Positions 30,601-40,911 are shown, counted from the stretch's first letter. The stretch: 64,000 nucleotides of DNA from Sipunculus nudus (GCA_026874595.1 CM049317.1:39828401-39892400); one strand, 5' to 3'. The notes: generated by a model from the letters alone, not told the origin. Translations and numbers: made by a program.

Positions 30601-32671
30601 ATTATCAGACCCCGGGGTTATGTAGGCAGGGCTCTCATCATGACGGTAATTATCAGACCCCAGGGTTATGTAGACAGGGCACTCATCATGACGGAAATTA
30701 TCAGACCTCTGTGTCATGTAGGCATGGCACTTATCATGACAGTAATTATCAGACCCTGGTGTCATGTAGGCAGGGCACTCATCATGACGGAAATTATCAG
30801 ACCCCTGTGTCATGTAGGCAGGGCTCTCATCATGACGGTAATTATCAGACCCCGGGGTTATGTAGGCAGGGCACTCATCATGACAGGAATTATCAGACCC
30901 CGTGGTTATGTAGGCAGGGCACTCATCATGACAGTAATTATCAGACCCCAGGGTTATGTAGGCAGGGCACTCGTCATGACAGTAATTATCAGACCATGGT
31001 GTCATGTAGGCATGGCACTCATTATGACAGTAATTATCAGACCCCTGTGTCATGTAGGCATGGCACTCATTAGACAGTAATTTTCAGACCCCGGTGTCAT
31101 GTAGGCAGGGCTCTCATCATGACGGTAATTATCAGACCCCTGGTGTCATGTAGGCAGGGCTCTCACATGACGGTAATTATCAGACCTCGGGTTATGTAGG
31201 CAGGGATCTCATTATGACGGTAATTATCAGACCCTTGGGGTTATGTAGGCAGGGCACTCATCTTGATGGTAATTATCAGACCCCGGGGTTATGTAGAAAG
31301 GGCACTCATCATGACAGAAATTATCAGACCTCTGTGTCATGTAGGCATGGCACTTATCACGACAGTAATTATCAGACCCCAGTGTCATGTAGGCAGGGCA
31401 CTCATCATGACGGAAATTATCAGACCCCTGTGTCATGTAGGCAGGGCTCTCATCATGACGGTAATTATCAGACCCCGGGGTTATGTAGGCAGGGCACTCA
31501 TCATGACAGTAATTATCAGACCCCGGGGTTATGTAGGCAGGGCACTCATCATGACAGTAATTATCAGACCCCGGGGTTATGTAGGCAGGGCACTAGTTTT
31601 GACAGTAATTATCAGAACCCGGTGTCATGTAGGCATGGCACTCATCATGACAGTAATTATCAGACCCCTGTGTCATGTAGGCATGGCACTCATCATGACA
31701 GTAATTTTAAGACCCTGGTGTCATGTAGGCATGGCTCTCATCATGACGGTAATTATCAGACCCCTGGTGTCATGTAGGCAGGGCTCTAACACAACGGTAA
31801 TTATCAGACCTCGGGTTATGTAGGCAGGGCTCTCATTATGACGGAAATTATCAGACCCCGGGGTTATGTAGGCAGGACACTTATCATGACGGTAATTATC
31901 AGACCCCAGTGTCATGTAGGCAGGGCTCTCATCATGACGGTAATTATCAGACCCCGGGGTTATGTAGGCAGGGCATTCATCATGACAGTAATTATCAGAC
32001 ACTGGGGTTATGTAGGCAGGGCTCTCATCATGACGGTGATTAACAGACCTCGGGTTATGTAGGCAGGGCACTCATCACGACGGTTAGTATCAGACCCCGG
32101 GGTTATGTAGACAGGGCACTCATCATGACAGAAATTATCAGACCCCTGTGTCATGTAGGCAGGGCTCTCATCATGACAGTAATTATCAGACCCCGGGGTT
32201 ATATAGGCAGGGCACTCATCATGACAGTAATTATCTGACCCCGGTGTCATGTCGGCAGGGCACTCATCATGACATTAATTATCAGACCTCGGGTTAATGT
32301 AGGCAGGACACTTATCATGATGGTAATTATCAGACCCTGGGGTTATGTAGGCAGGTCACTCATCATGACGGAAATTATCAGACCCCGGTGTCATGTAGGC
32401 AGGGCTCTCATCATGACGGTAATTATCAGACCCCGGGGTTATGTAGGCAGGGCATTCATCATGACAGTAATTATCAGACCCCGGTGTCATGTAGGCAGGG
32501 CTCTCATCATGACGGTAATTATCAGACCCCGGGGTTATGTAGGCAGGGCAGTCATCATGACGGTAATTAACGGACCTCGGGGTTATGTAGGCAGGGCACT
32601 CATCACAACGGTTAGTATCAGACCCTGGGGTTATGTAGGCAGGCCTTTCAACACTACAATAAATATCAGGG
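27649..32671. repeat. 48-bp minisatellite, about 104 copies, spanning an exon-intron junction
   Basis: Unit 1 is 27649-27696 and includes the last 21 bases of the upstream exon. The period is 48 bp (16 codons), with landmarks gggcactcatcatgaca, gtaattatcagacc and CCCCGGGG. Subfamilies are regional: ggtattataggcag up to about 28400, ggttatgtaggcag to about 30000, and a mixture including ggtgtcatgtaggc beyond. Because the period is divisible by three and stops are rare, five or so frames on both strands are open for hundreds of residues (for example RALIMTVIIRPRGYVG on plus and SDNYCHDECPAYITPG on minus). The array ends in a partial unit near 32671 and fills most of the intron before exon 33221-33358. 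Confidence 0.97.
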
Positions 32672-32689
32672 ATAGTCGTAGTGACGTTC

Positions 32690-32935
32690 TCTGTTGTTGT
32701 AGGGAATGGTGAGGTACTCTTGTGGCGTAGGTTTAGGGACATACTCTGGTGGAGTAGGAGTAGTGATGCCCTCTCGTGGCTATAGCGTATTGATGTGCTC
32801 TTGTGGCATTCGGGTCGTGACATACTCTTGTGGGACTGGGGTAGTGACATGCTCTCTACTCGTGGCGTAGCTGTATTTATGTACTTTCGTGGCGTAGCCG
32901 TAGTAAGGTACTCTCCTGGCGTGGCTCTGGTGGAG
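32690..32935. repeat. Degenerate ~30-bp tandem repeat
   Basis: Recurring words: tactcttgtggcgtag, gtagtgacatgctctc, actttcgtggcgtagc. There are about seven or eight loose copies of 27-30 bp directly after the 48-bp array. Confidence 0.7.
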
Positions 32936-33220
32936 ATTGAATGACAATGACGGAGCAAGTATAGCTGTCAGGAGTGAACAGTATATGTCCCAAGTAATTA
33001 GTGTCGTTTGCCTTGCTCAAGATAAGCTCCCATAAGTGGAGCCACCATGGCTAATCATTGGCATCTGATCAATCAGACCATTTGGCAGTATGTCTCGTTC
33101 TGAATGTCACAGCTACAACCATTGTTATAATTTTTTTATAGACTATACCGAAATGTAAAGAATGTCACCTCATACCTATGACAAAGTACTTTGATGAATT
33201 AACTTCTTGTCTCTTGTCAG

Positions 33221-33358
33221 TTGCTCCTTAAACCAGTCGAGTATGGTTTGACCAAGGAATACTTGAGCACTGTGGCGGACCGTAACCTGAAGGTGATTGC
33301 TTCATTGTTCATGTATCTGGTCAGGAAACTCTACGCGCAGGAAAAAACTCAGGCACTG
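33221..33358 (+). CDS. Gene A exon (138 bp): LLLKPVEYGLTKEYLSTVADRN...
   Basis: Acceptor TTGTCTCTTGTCAG, donor GTAAGT, phase 0/0, 46 codons: LLLKPVEYGLTKEYLSTVAD, RNLKVIASLFMYLVRKLYAQ, EKTQAL. Predicted to be almost all helix, ending basic. A tandem duplicate of most of this exon follows at 33681. Confidence 0.85.
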
Positions 33359-34033
33359 GTAAGTGTTTGCTGAGTGTTTGCAGTTTGTTGTATCACATGT
33401 TTATCTGTTTAAGATACCATATCTGCTATTCTTCTATCTGCGGAACCCGAAAGACACCTAGAGGCACTGAGGGGACAGAGAGGAACAACGAAAACTAAAA
33501 AAACAACATGATTTACACAACAATTATTGGTTTTAGCCCAGTGAAATGTCATGCATCATGTACCGTTTCACTAGGCGTGGGTCATGCATGGCGAAGCCTA
33601 ACTGATTTGTCCCACATGCCTGCCTTAAGGTCGAAGGTCATTTCCATCAGCTGTTTTGTTGTCATGCTCCGCTTATCTAGTATGGTTTGACCAAGGAATA
33701 CTTGAGCACGGTGGCGGACCGTAACCTGAAGGTGATTGCTTCATTGTTCATGTATCTGGTCAGGAAACTCTACGCGCAGGAAAAAACTCAGGCACTGGCA
33801 AATGTTTGCTGAGTGTTTGCAGTTTGTTGTATCACATGTTTATCTGTTTAAGATATCATATCTGCTATTCTTCTATCTGCGGAACCCGAAAGACACCTAG
33901 AGGCACTGAGGGGACAGAGAGGAACAACGAAAACTAAAAAACAACATGATTTACACAACTGATTTGTCCCACATGCCCGCCTTAAGGTCGAAGGTCATTT
34001 CCATCAGCTGTTTTGTTGTCATGCTCCGCTTAT
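33241..34033 (+). repeat. Tandem duplication (439 bp + 354 bp) containing an exon
   Basis: Copy 1 is 33241-33679 and copy 2 is 33680-34033. They are nearly identical from GTATGGTTTGACC to CATGCTCCGCTTAT. Copy 2 lacks about 85 internal bases (in copy 1 from about 33520 to 33600) and has a handful of substitutions, including one in the splice donor. It is a recent event. Confidence 0.92.
33681..33797 (+). CDS. Possible duplicated gene A exon (117 bp)
   Basis: The duplicated copy keeps 39 codons in phase 0, starting YGLTKEYLST. It differs from the original only at a synonymous Thr codon (ACT to ACG). The original acceptor was not copied, but the new junction creates CCGCTTATCTAG right before TAT, a usable AG after a pyrimidine-rich stretch (TGTTTTGTTGTCATGCTCC). 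The donor has changed from GTAAGT to GCAAAT, a weak GC-type site. It could be a tandem alternative exon, or silent because of its donor. Confidence 0.4.
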
Positions 34034-34152
34034 AATCGAGCCCGAACTTTTTCTAGCTTTCCGGTACGGAGAGAATAGGCAGAAGGAAAGAACGATTCCC
34101 AATATGTAAATCGCTTGCCGGGGGAAAATCGTATAAAAATCAAATATGATAT

Positions 34153-34822
34153 TGTTACGGATCGTTAACAAAATAACTATAATTTTTTCTTAAAACAACC
34201 CTATCATTACAATACATGAAATAAATACAATTATACAGTAAAACAGTGGTATAGCAACAAATAAATACAATCACATAGAAAAATAATGTGCACAGTACCT
34301 GAATACCAACACCGTAACCACGATAAGTTCATTAAATGTATACTCTTGGAGAATGACAGTCCAGTGTAAAGTTCTTGCAACAACCCAGAAAGTAAACTGA
34401 AGTTCAAATGCATAAAATTTGGGAGAAAGTCTTTGAAAATCTATAATTTTCGCATTAGTCGGATAAGGTCCTTGAATCTGACACACTCTTCTGCGTCCGC
34501 TAGAATCTTCTCTGCCCTCTGCCTTCCAAAACACAGCCCCTTTATATACCTTCACACCTCAAGCCCAGAATTTTCCACTCCTTGAACAGTCTATAAGATC
34601 TTGCACAACACGTGTTTCAGGAATTCTCTAGAGAAACAGCACTGTGTATCTCCACATACCAGGCCCATCATGTGACCCCGGCCAGGCGTGAAAACCCAAG
34701 GCTTACATGACAACGAGAGTTCAACCAGTACGGATTAAACATAGAATGTAATACGCGGCCAGACACGAGTGCCACAACAGGAGTTACGCCCGTGTCACAT
34801 AAGAAAAAGAGCATCTGTAACA
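34153..34822 (-). repeat. 3' LTR (left copy), 670 bp, with internal deletion
   Basis: It starts TGTTACGGATC and ends CATCTGTAACA on the plus strand. From 'taactataattt' onward it matches the right LTR, with many substitutions. Compared with that copy it lacks about 130 bp near its left end. Confidence 0.9.
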
Positions 34823-34833
34823 CTCCCCCTTCT
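34823..34833 (-). promoter_or_regulatory. Polypurine tract of the Gmr1-like element
   Basis: Plus-strand CTCCCCCTTCT, which is AGAAGGGGGAG on the element strand, touches the 3' LTR. Confidence 0.8.
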
Positions 34834-34839
34834 GTAAGA

Positions 34840-34872
34840 AAAAAGAAAGTTTTCTCGGAAAACTTTCTTTTT
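34840..34872. other. Perfect 15-bp stem, 3-base loop hairpin
   Basis: AAAAAGAAAGTTTTC, loop TCG, GAAAACTTTCTTTTT. It lies in the untranslated stretch between the end of RNase H (34955) and the polypurine tract. It stays perfect while the coding region has decayed. Its role is unknown; it could be an RNA structure or just a local inverted duplication. Confidence 0.85.
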
Positions 34873-34954
34873 GCGATCACAATCACTAAAATTTTACAAC
34901 ATCTCAAAAATCATCTTATTTACAACATTACATAAACACCTTGTTTAAAACATT

Positions 34955-35889
34955 TTATAAACATCTCGATAAGCAATCAGCAAGTACATTGTCTTTCCCT
35001 TTAATGTGGACGATATCAAGATTGTAATCCTGTAAGAACAAACTCCATCTCAACAAATTTTGATTTTTACACTTCACTTGTTATTGAACGTCAGGGTATT
35101 GTGATCACTGAAGACAATGATAGGCCTGACTGATGAAGTAACATCAACTTCAAAATGTTGCAACGCCAAAATCAAAGCCAAACATTCTTTTTCAATAGTG
35201 GAGTAGTTTTTCTGATTTGCATTAAACTTTCTTGAGAAATAACAAATTGGATGATCTATGCCATCATTGCCTTCTTGTAACAATACAGCACCAGCAGCAG
35301 TATCACTAGCATGTACAGCTAACTTAAAAGGTACAGAAAAGTCTGGAGCTGCTAAAACTGGTGAACTTTGCATAATTGCTTTCAAATTCTGAAATGCATT
35401 TTCACACTGAACATTCCATACAAACTTTTGTTTCTTCTTTAACAAATTAGTCAAAGGTTCAGCTACAGCAGCAAAATTTGGACAAATCTTCCTGTAGTAC
35501 CCAACCATACTAAGAAATCGTATTACTTGCTTTTTGTTTTCTGGTCTAGGAAATGCAAAAATAGCACTTATCTTAGCATCAACAGGGTTTACCTGACCCT
35601 GCCCTACAATATGACCCAAAAATGTTACTTGTGCATGACAAAACTCAGATTTTACTAAGTTGACGGTCAGACGTGCTTCACTGAGTCTTTCGAAGAGGTC
35701 GCGAAGAATTTGCAGATGTGTCTCCCAGGTGTCGCTGTACACGATAAGGTCATCAATATATGCGTCACATTCCTGAATGTCCTTGACAACCATATGGATG
35801 AGGCGCTGGAACGTGGCTGGCGAGTTCTTCATGCCAAACGGCATAGCTTTATACTGGTACAGTCCTAGCGGCGTCATAAATGCGGACAC
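34955..35889 (-). pseudogene. RT core and RNase H of the Gmr1-like element
   Basis: The frame 35074-35889 has PLGLYQYKAMPFGMKNSPA, the catalytic AYIDDLIVYSD, VTFLGHIVGQGQVNP, KKQVIRFLSMVGYYRKICP and the RNase H start (KLAVHASDTAAGAVLLQE, STIEKECLALILALQHF, VFSDHNTLTF). It ends at a TGA. In a shifted frame the RNase H end follows, with [19 protein letters not shown] and [11 protein letters not shown], stopping at 34955. The first Asp motif reads HASD where family members have TDAS. Confidence 0.9.
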
Positions 35890-35906
35890 TTCTTTCGCTC
35901 GATCTG

Positions 35907-36330
35907 TCAGCGGAACTTGCCATGCCAGAATCCTTTTAGCAAGTCAAACTTGGAGACATATCTGGAGCTACCAACTCTATCAATATGTGCACATACGGTA
36001 ACTTCCATCAGGTTTTGGCACAAGAATACATGGTGAACTCCAGTTACTTTTACTAGGTTCAATAAAATCATTGTCCAGCAAATATTGAATCTCATCCTGT
36101 AGATACTTTTGCTTTTCTGGATTCAGTCTATATGGATGTTGCTTGACTGTGCTTGCCTCGCCAACATCAACGTCATGGCACAACATGTTAGTTCGCGTTG
36201 GAATGTCACTATACAAATGTTCATAATTCCACAGCAGGTTCTTGAGGTCTTGTTCTTGTGCGGTTAGGTGTGACAGTTTGACATCCAGGTTTTTAAGCAC
36301 ATCTGAGTTTTTAATGGTACTGTACACCAC
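35907..36330 (-). pseudogene. RT N-terminal part of the Gmr1-like element
   Basis: The frame 35980-36330 carries QHPYRLNPEKQKYLQDEIQY, LLDNDFIEPSKSNWSSPCIL and VPKPDGSYRMCTY (RT motifs 1-2). It shifts to the 35907-36095 frame with SSRYVSKFDLLKGFWHGKF (motif 3 region). It lies downstream of the integrase end, with which it overlaps by about 20 bp in another frame. Confidence 0.88.
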
Positions 36331-37481
36331 ACTGAATGTCTACATCACACTTACAATCAGTATCTACTTTAATTGGGTCAGGGTCAGTTTTTACACAATT
36401 AACAGCAGTAACATTTAGTACAACGTCTGATGTGCTATTTCTGTCATAATATGGTTTCAACATGTTAACATGGCACAGTTGTTTCTTCTTACGTCTATCT
36501 GGTGTCAACAGTGCTAGTATGTAATTTAAATCACAGACTTTTTTGTCAACAATGTAAGGACCAAAATACTTAGCTTGCAGAGGTCTGCCAAGGATGGGAA
36601 GTAAGGCAAGGACCTTTTCACCAGGCTCAAACGTCCTACTTACAGTGTGCTTGTCATACTTTGTTTTCATTTTACTTTGTGCAGATTTTAGATTTGACTT
36701 TGCAATCTCACAAGCATTGTGTAGTTTTGTGCGAAAGTCAGAGACATACTGCAGTAAACTAAGAGAATCAGGATTTTCACACAAGAGTTTTCTTTAAGCA
36801 GTTTCAATAGAACTCGAATGGAGTGTCCAAAAACTAGTTCAAAGGGACTGAAACCCAAGGACTCTTGAAAGGATTCTCTGACAGCAAACAGCAATAGGTG
36901 GATTCCTTCATCCCAGTGTTTCTGTGTGTCATAGCAATAAGTTCTGATCATGTTTTTTAATGTCTGGTGAAAACGCTCGAGGGCGCCCTGACTTTCAGGA
37001 TGGTATGGCGAAGAGCTGTACTGTTTTATACCTAGCTCAAGCATAACATGTTGGAATAAGCCAGACATAAATTAGACACTTGGTCAGAATGGACAGATTT
37101 TGGTAATCCAAAAGTTGTGAAAAACTTGGTCAGAGCTTTGACAACACTTTTAGCATTAATTTTGCGCAATGGTATTGCCTCAGGGAACCTGGCAGATGCG
37201 CACATAATTGTCAGCAAGTATTCATGTCCAGATCTTGTTTTGGGCAGTGGTCTAACACAATCGACAATAATCCTACTGAATGGTTCCTCGAAAGCAGGAA
37301 TAGGTCTAAGTGGGGCCTTAGGAGGATTCTGATTGGGATTGTTTACCATCTGGCATGTATGGCATGATTTACAATATTGTACAACATCTTTCCTGAGGTT
37401 AGGCCAATAGAAGTGTGTACTAACTTTCTGATAAGTTTTATTTATACCTAAATGGCCAGACAAAGGAGCCTCATGTGCCAT
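36311..37481 (-). pseudogene. Integrase of the Gmr1-like element, upstream of RT
   Basis: Three frames in series. 37032-37481: zinc-binding HEAPLSGHLGINKTYQ ... CKSCHTCQMVNN, core SRIIVDCVRPLPKTRSGHE (first Asp) and KSVHSDQVSNL (second Asp). 36688-37068: SSSPYHPESQGALERFHQTL (catalytic Glu). 36311-36784: the C-terminal tail FEPGEKVLALLPILGRPLQA, KYFGPYIVDKKV and QLCHVNMLKPYYDR. That tail is typical of fish and mollusc gypsy integrases. Two frameshifts break it. Confidence 0.9.
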
Positions 37482-37516
37482 GCTCAGAACTTAACTGCGA
37501 AAGCTTTTGGGCATTA

Positions 37517-37837
37517 CTATTTGATGTTTGATGGCCCACTCTTCACAGTGCATACATCAGGTGGTCGCCATTTACGCATAAGCACTCCATTTTTGACATA
37601 GAAACAAACTGGGTTCTGTGACAGTTCATCTTTAGAAACTGCCCTGGGAAACAAACATGAAATATCAGGGTCCTTATGCTGTTCCGCGATAAGTTCTGAC
37701 CTTGAGAATGCTGCATCCTGTACGGGCGAGTCATTAGACAAGGCACTAGTGACTCCCAGAGTGTTATTATCTGGACCATTATCCTCATGTGTGTTTTTCT
37801 TGGCCATAGATCTAGTTACAGCACATGAAGGATACAA
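37517..37837 (-). pseudogene. Spacer between protease and integrase
   Basis: It contains CAVTRSMAKKNTHED and QHKDPDISCLFPRAVSKDEL, linker segments commonly seen before the zinc-binding domain in related polyproteins ('...TRAM/TRSMAK...', 'Q..DP.L..L'). It is an open fragment of a decayed polyprotein. Confidence 0.75.
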
Positions 37838-37846
37838 ACCGGGAAT

Positions 37847-38299
37847 TTACTGACTTTCCGAATCAGTGTCCTGATCAAGTGACGGCTGTTCTGTCACTAT
37901 TGGTACAGGCTGTACTTTATTATCTGCAACATCATTGCCTAGTAGCAACTGAATTCCCTTAAAGGGTAAAGTAGTTCTTATGCCCACAGTAATATTCACA
38001 GACATCAAATCTGATTTTAAATGGATACTGTGAAGCGAGACTGAAATGTGCCTGTCTGAAAACATACAATTAACAAGTGCATGTGCACCAGTAAAGGACC
38101 TATTAGAAAATGGCAAATTGTTTGCTAACATGAGAGTCTGGCCTGAACCAGTGTCCCTAAAGATTCTAATAGGGGAAAAATCTGAAAAATTACTTAAAAG
38201 TGATACAAAACCATCATGTATGAATGGCTCAAATAACTCCATTTCAGAGTCAGGAGAGGAATCTACTACCTCAACCTCATCAAAACAAAGAACTGACAT
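37847..38299 (-). pseudogene. Aspartic protease of the Gmr1-like element
   Basis: The active-site motif IRIFRDTGSGQTLMLAN is followed by IQLLLGNDVADNKV, the usual 'LLGNDLA' flap/second-signature region. It lies between the acidic gag-end segment and the spacer. Confidence 0.85.
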
Positions 38300-38675
38300 T
38301 GACAGAGTCAGTCATAAACTCTGTTTCAGAGTCTTCTAAGGAATCTACATCCTTTTTATCATCAAACTCCTCATGGGATTCAACAGAGGAATTTTCCTCA
38401 GCAGAAACAAACTTTTGTTTGTCATAAGAGGACCTGGCCTCATTTGAAATACTCTCGCAAGAGTCATAAAAGGACTTAGCCTCATATAGAAAATACTCCT
38501 CGCAGGAGTTTTGAAAAGACCTAGCCTTATTTAATTCCCCGGAGGAATCAACTGAGGGTTTTACCCCGCAAGCTATGGATTCTTCTTTGGATTCAGATGG
38601 CACTTGGGCCTCCGTAGCATCAAAATCTTTATTTGAGTCAACAAAGGAGTTGTACCCCTCATTTACATGAAACAA
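38280..38675 (-). pseudogene. Acidic Ser/Glu-rich region between gag knuckle and protease
   Basis: A low-complexity frame with repeated SxEE, SYDS and SSVES words. It is probably a linker of gag-pol. Imperfect repeats of the type 'SCEEYF/YDSCESIS' suggest internal duplications. Confidence 0.6.
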
Positions 38676-39945
38676 AAAACTGGCTCTTGTACTATGCTAT
38701 GCATAGATTTTGAAACAAAACCAAAGGGTTTGCTATTTGTTTTATTTGCAAGTTTCCAGCAGTCAGATATTAGATGACCTTCCTTCTTGCAGTAATGACA
38801 GATTTTCTTTGAAAATGACTGGTCTTTGTTGGACTTAGACAGAGTGGACGTGGACTGAGGTGTAGCTATGGGCTTTGTTGAACTATCAGGACTACTTGTA
38901 CTGGGTGACTGCGCTTTAAACTTCTTTTGACCATACTGATTCACATTCTTGTTTGTGAATGACTGTTTGATTTGCAAGTAAAGGACATTTTGTGTGTCAA
39001 TGAATAATCATCAGCTAATTGAGCAGCAATGTCAAGTGTTTCAGGACTTTTTTCATCGAGAAAAGTTTAAACACCTGCGTTAATGCAGCGCTTAAATTCT
39101 TCAAGAAAAATCAACTGGAGCAAATTGTCATAATCTTTTTAGAACTACACCAGCGATCAAACAACTGCTGTTTTGTCCTAGCAAATTTGACGTAGGTCTG
39201 TTCCTTGCGCTTTTCCAAATTACTGAATTTCTGGCGGTAAGCCTCCAGAACTAACTCATAACCTTTAGGATTAACCATTTTACCAGGTCATAGTCAGCAG
39301 CAGCTTCTACTTAAAGCTCTGTATAAATTTCTCTGGCCTTGCCAGTCAATACACTACAATGTAACAGCATAGTCCAATTTTTCTTAGGCCATTTTAAATA
39401 TTCAGCTACTTTCTCAAAGTGTAAGAAATTTTTATCAACCTTTTTTCCTTGAAAAGGTGGGAAAAGTCTAATGTGTTTAGTAACATCAAAACTGTGAGTT
39501 GGGGCAGCAATTAGACTATGTTCTGCTTTAAGTCTTTTTAACTCCAGTCGTTTTAACTCAATTTTTTTTTCTTTTTCTAGTCTGTCTCTTTCTATTTCTT
39601 TTTCTAGTCTTTCTCTTTCTAACCTTTCATGCTCTTCCCTCTCTTCTCTCTGTTTTTCTTTTTCTTATTCTAACTGTTTTAATGCTAGCTCATGTTGCAT
39701 TTCCAACTTTTTCAACTCTAATTGCATAGCAAGGCTGTTGTTTTTTTTTTTACTTCAGTCTCTTCAATTAAAGCTTTGCTAACTAGATCTTGCACGATTT
39801 AAGCAATGATATCAGGCTTTCTCAAAGCTTTTTTCACACTTAACCCGAAGTGTTGTCCCAAACGCAACAACTGTTCTTTTGACAACTGTTCAAGTTGATC
39901 AGGGTCGGGATCGTTAACAAATGTCTCAGGTTTGAAATCTGCCAT
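38663..39945 (-). pseudogene. Gag of the Gmr1-like element
   Basis: A start ATG at 39943-39945 begins MADFKPETFVNDPDPDQLEQ. A stop appears within about 50 codons (TAA near 39800). Further on, a Lys/Glu/Arg-rich coiled coil lies at about 39540-39720. A capsid-like piece with FPPFQGKKVDKNFLHFEKVA and YLKWPKKNWTMLL is at about 39330-39480. A CCHC knuckle CHYCKKEGHLISDC is near 38780-38820 (frame 38663-38977). Several frames are needed to follow it. Confidence 0.85.
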
Positions 39946-40086
39946 GTTAAAATGTCAAAACAATAACAAAAAACCAATGAGATAAATCTTGTAAACAATG
40001 TACTGTAAATAATATGTAATCTCATAAACAAGGTATGATAAAACAATGTCCAGGTCAAGGCCTAATAAATTTGAAAACTATTAAGC

Positions 40087-40104
40087 ATCCCCGACGAGCC
40101 CCCA
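40087..40104 (-). promoter_or_regulatory. Primer-binding site, tRNA-Pro-like
   Basis: On the element strand it reads TGGGGGCTCGTCGGGGAT, one base from the well-known tRNA-Pro primer site. It lies six bases from the 5' LTR at 40111. Confidence 0.8.
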
Positions 40105-40110
40105 ATTTTA

Positions 40111-40911
40111 TGTTAGGGAACCTAATATAAACAGATCACGTATGCGTGATGAACACAAATTTTGTAATGGAGATATAAACAAATCAGATTCTGTAACACT
40201 AGGCAGCGTGAACTTTTTAGGGGGAATGAATAAAGGAGTCAGTGGTTCTTTGTTCACAAATAACTATAATTTATTCTTAAAACAACCTTATTATTACAAT
40301 ACACTAAATCAATACAACTATACAGTAAAACAGCAGTATAGCAACAAATAATTACAATCGCATAGAAAAATAATGTGCACAGTACCTGAATACCAACACC
40401 GTCACCACAATAAGTTCATTAAATGTATACTCTTGGAGAATGACAGTCCAGTGTAAAGTTCTTGCAACAACCCAGAAAGTTAACTGAAGTCCAAATGCAT
40501 AAAATCTAGGAGAAAGTCTTTGAAAATCTATAATTGCCGCATTAGTCGGATAAGGTCCTAGAATCTGACACACGCTTCCGCTGGAATCTTCTCTGCTCTC
40601 TGCCTTCCAAAACACAACCCCTTTATACTACTATACCTTCACACCTCAAGCCGAGAATTTACCACTTCTCGAACAGTCTTTAAGATCTTGCACAACACGC
40701 ATTTCAGGAATTCTCTAGAGAAAAACAGCGCTGTGTATCTCCACATACCAGACCCATCACCTGACCCCGGCCAGGCGTGAAAACCCAAGGCTTACTTGAC
40801 AACAAGGGTTCAACCAGTACGGATTAAACATAGAATGTAATATGCGGCCAGACACGAGTGCCACAACAGGAGTTACGCCCGTGTCACATAATAAAAAGAG
40901 CACCTGTAACA
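40111..40911 (-). repeat. 5' LTR (right copy), 801 bp
   Basis: Starts TGTTAGGGAACC and ends CACCTGTAACA on the plus strand. It is followed by ATAT, matching the four bases left of the other LTR. Confidence 0.9.

Larger units (their letters stand above)
34153..40911 (-). mobile_element. Decayed Gmr1-like Ty3/gypsy element (IN before RT), 6.8 kb
   Basis: Two LTRs (34153-34822 and 40111-40911) with TG/CA ends flank minus-strand coding in the order gag, protease, integrase, RT, RNase H. ATAT lies on both sides as a likely target duplication. The RT and RNase H are plainly gypsy-like, yet integrase lies upstream of them as in copia. That rearranged order is the hallmark of the Gmr1 group described from fish and other deuterostomes. 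The PBS resembles tRNA-Pro. Many frameshifts and stops and a 131-bp size difference between the LTRs show it is old and inactive. It is antisense in gene A's long intron. Confidence 0.9.

Noticed and set aside
27649-32671. CRISPR array
   Set aside because: Units are contiguous variants of one another with no unique spacers, and the DNA is eukaryotic.
27315-32958. Many long frames in the 48-bp array as protein-coding genes
   Set aside because: They overlap on both strands and in several frames, repeat every 16 residues and have no splice or start context. They follow from a stop-free 48-bp unit. Only the frame continuous with the exon is kept, as a finding.
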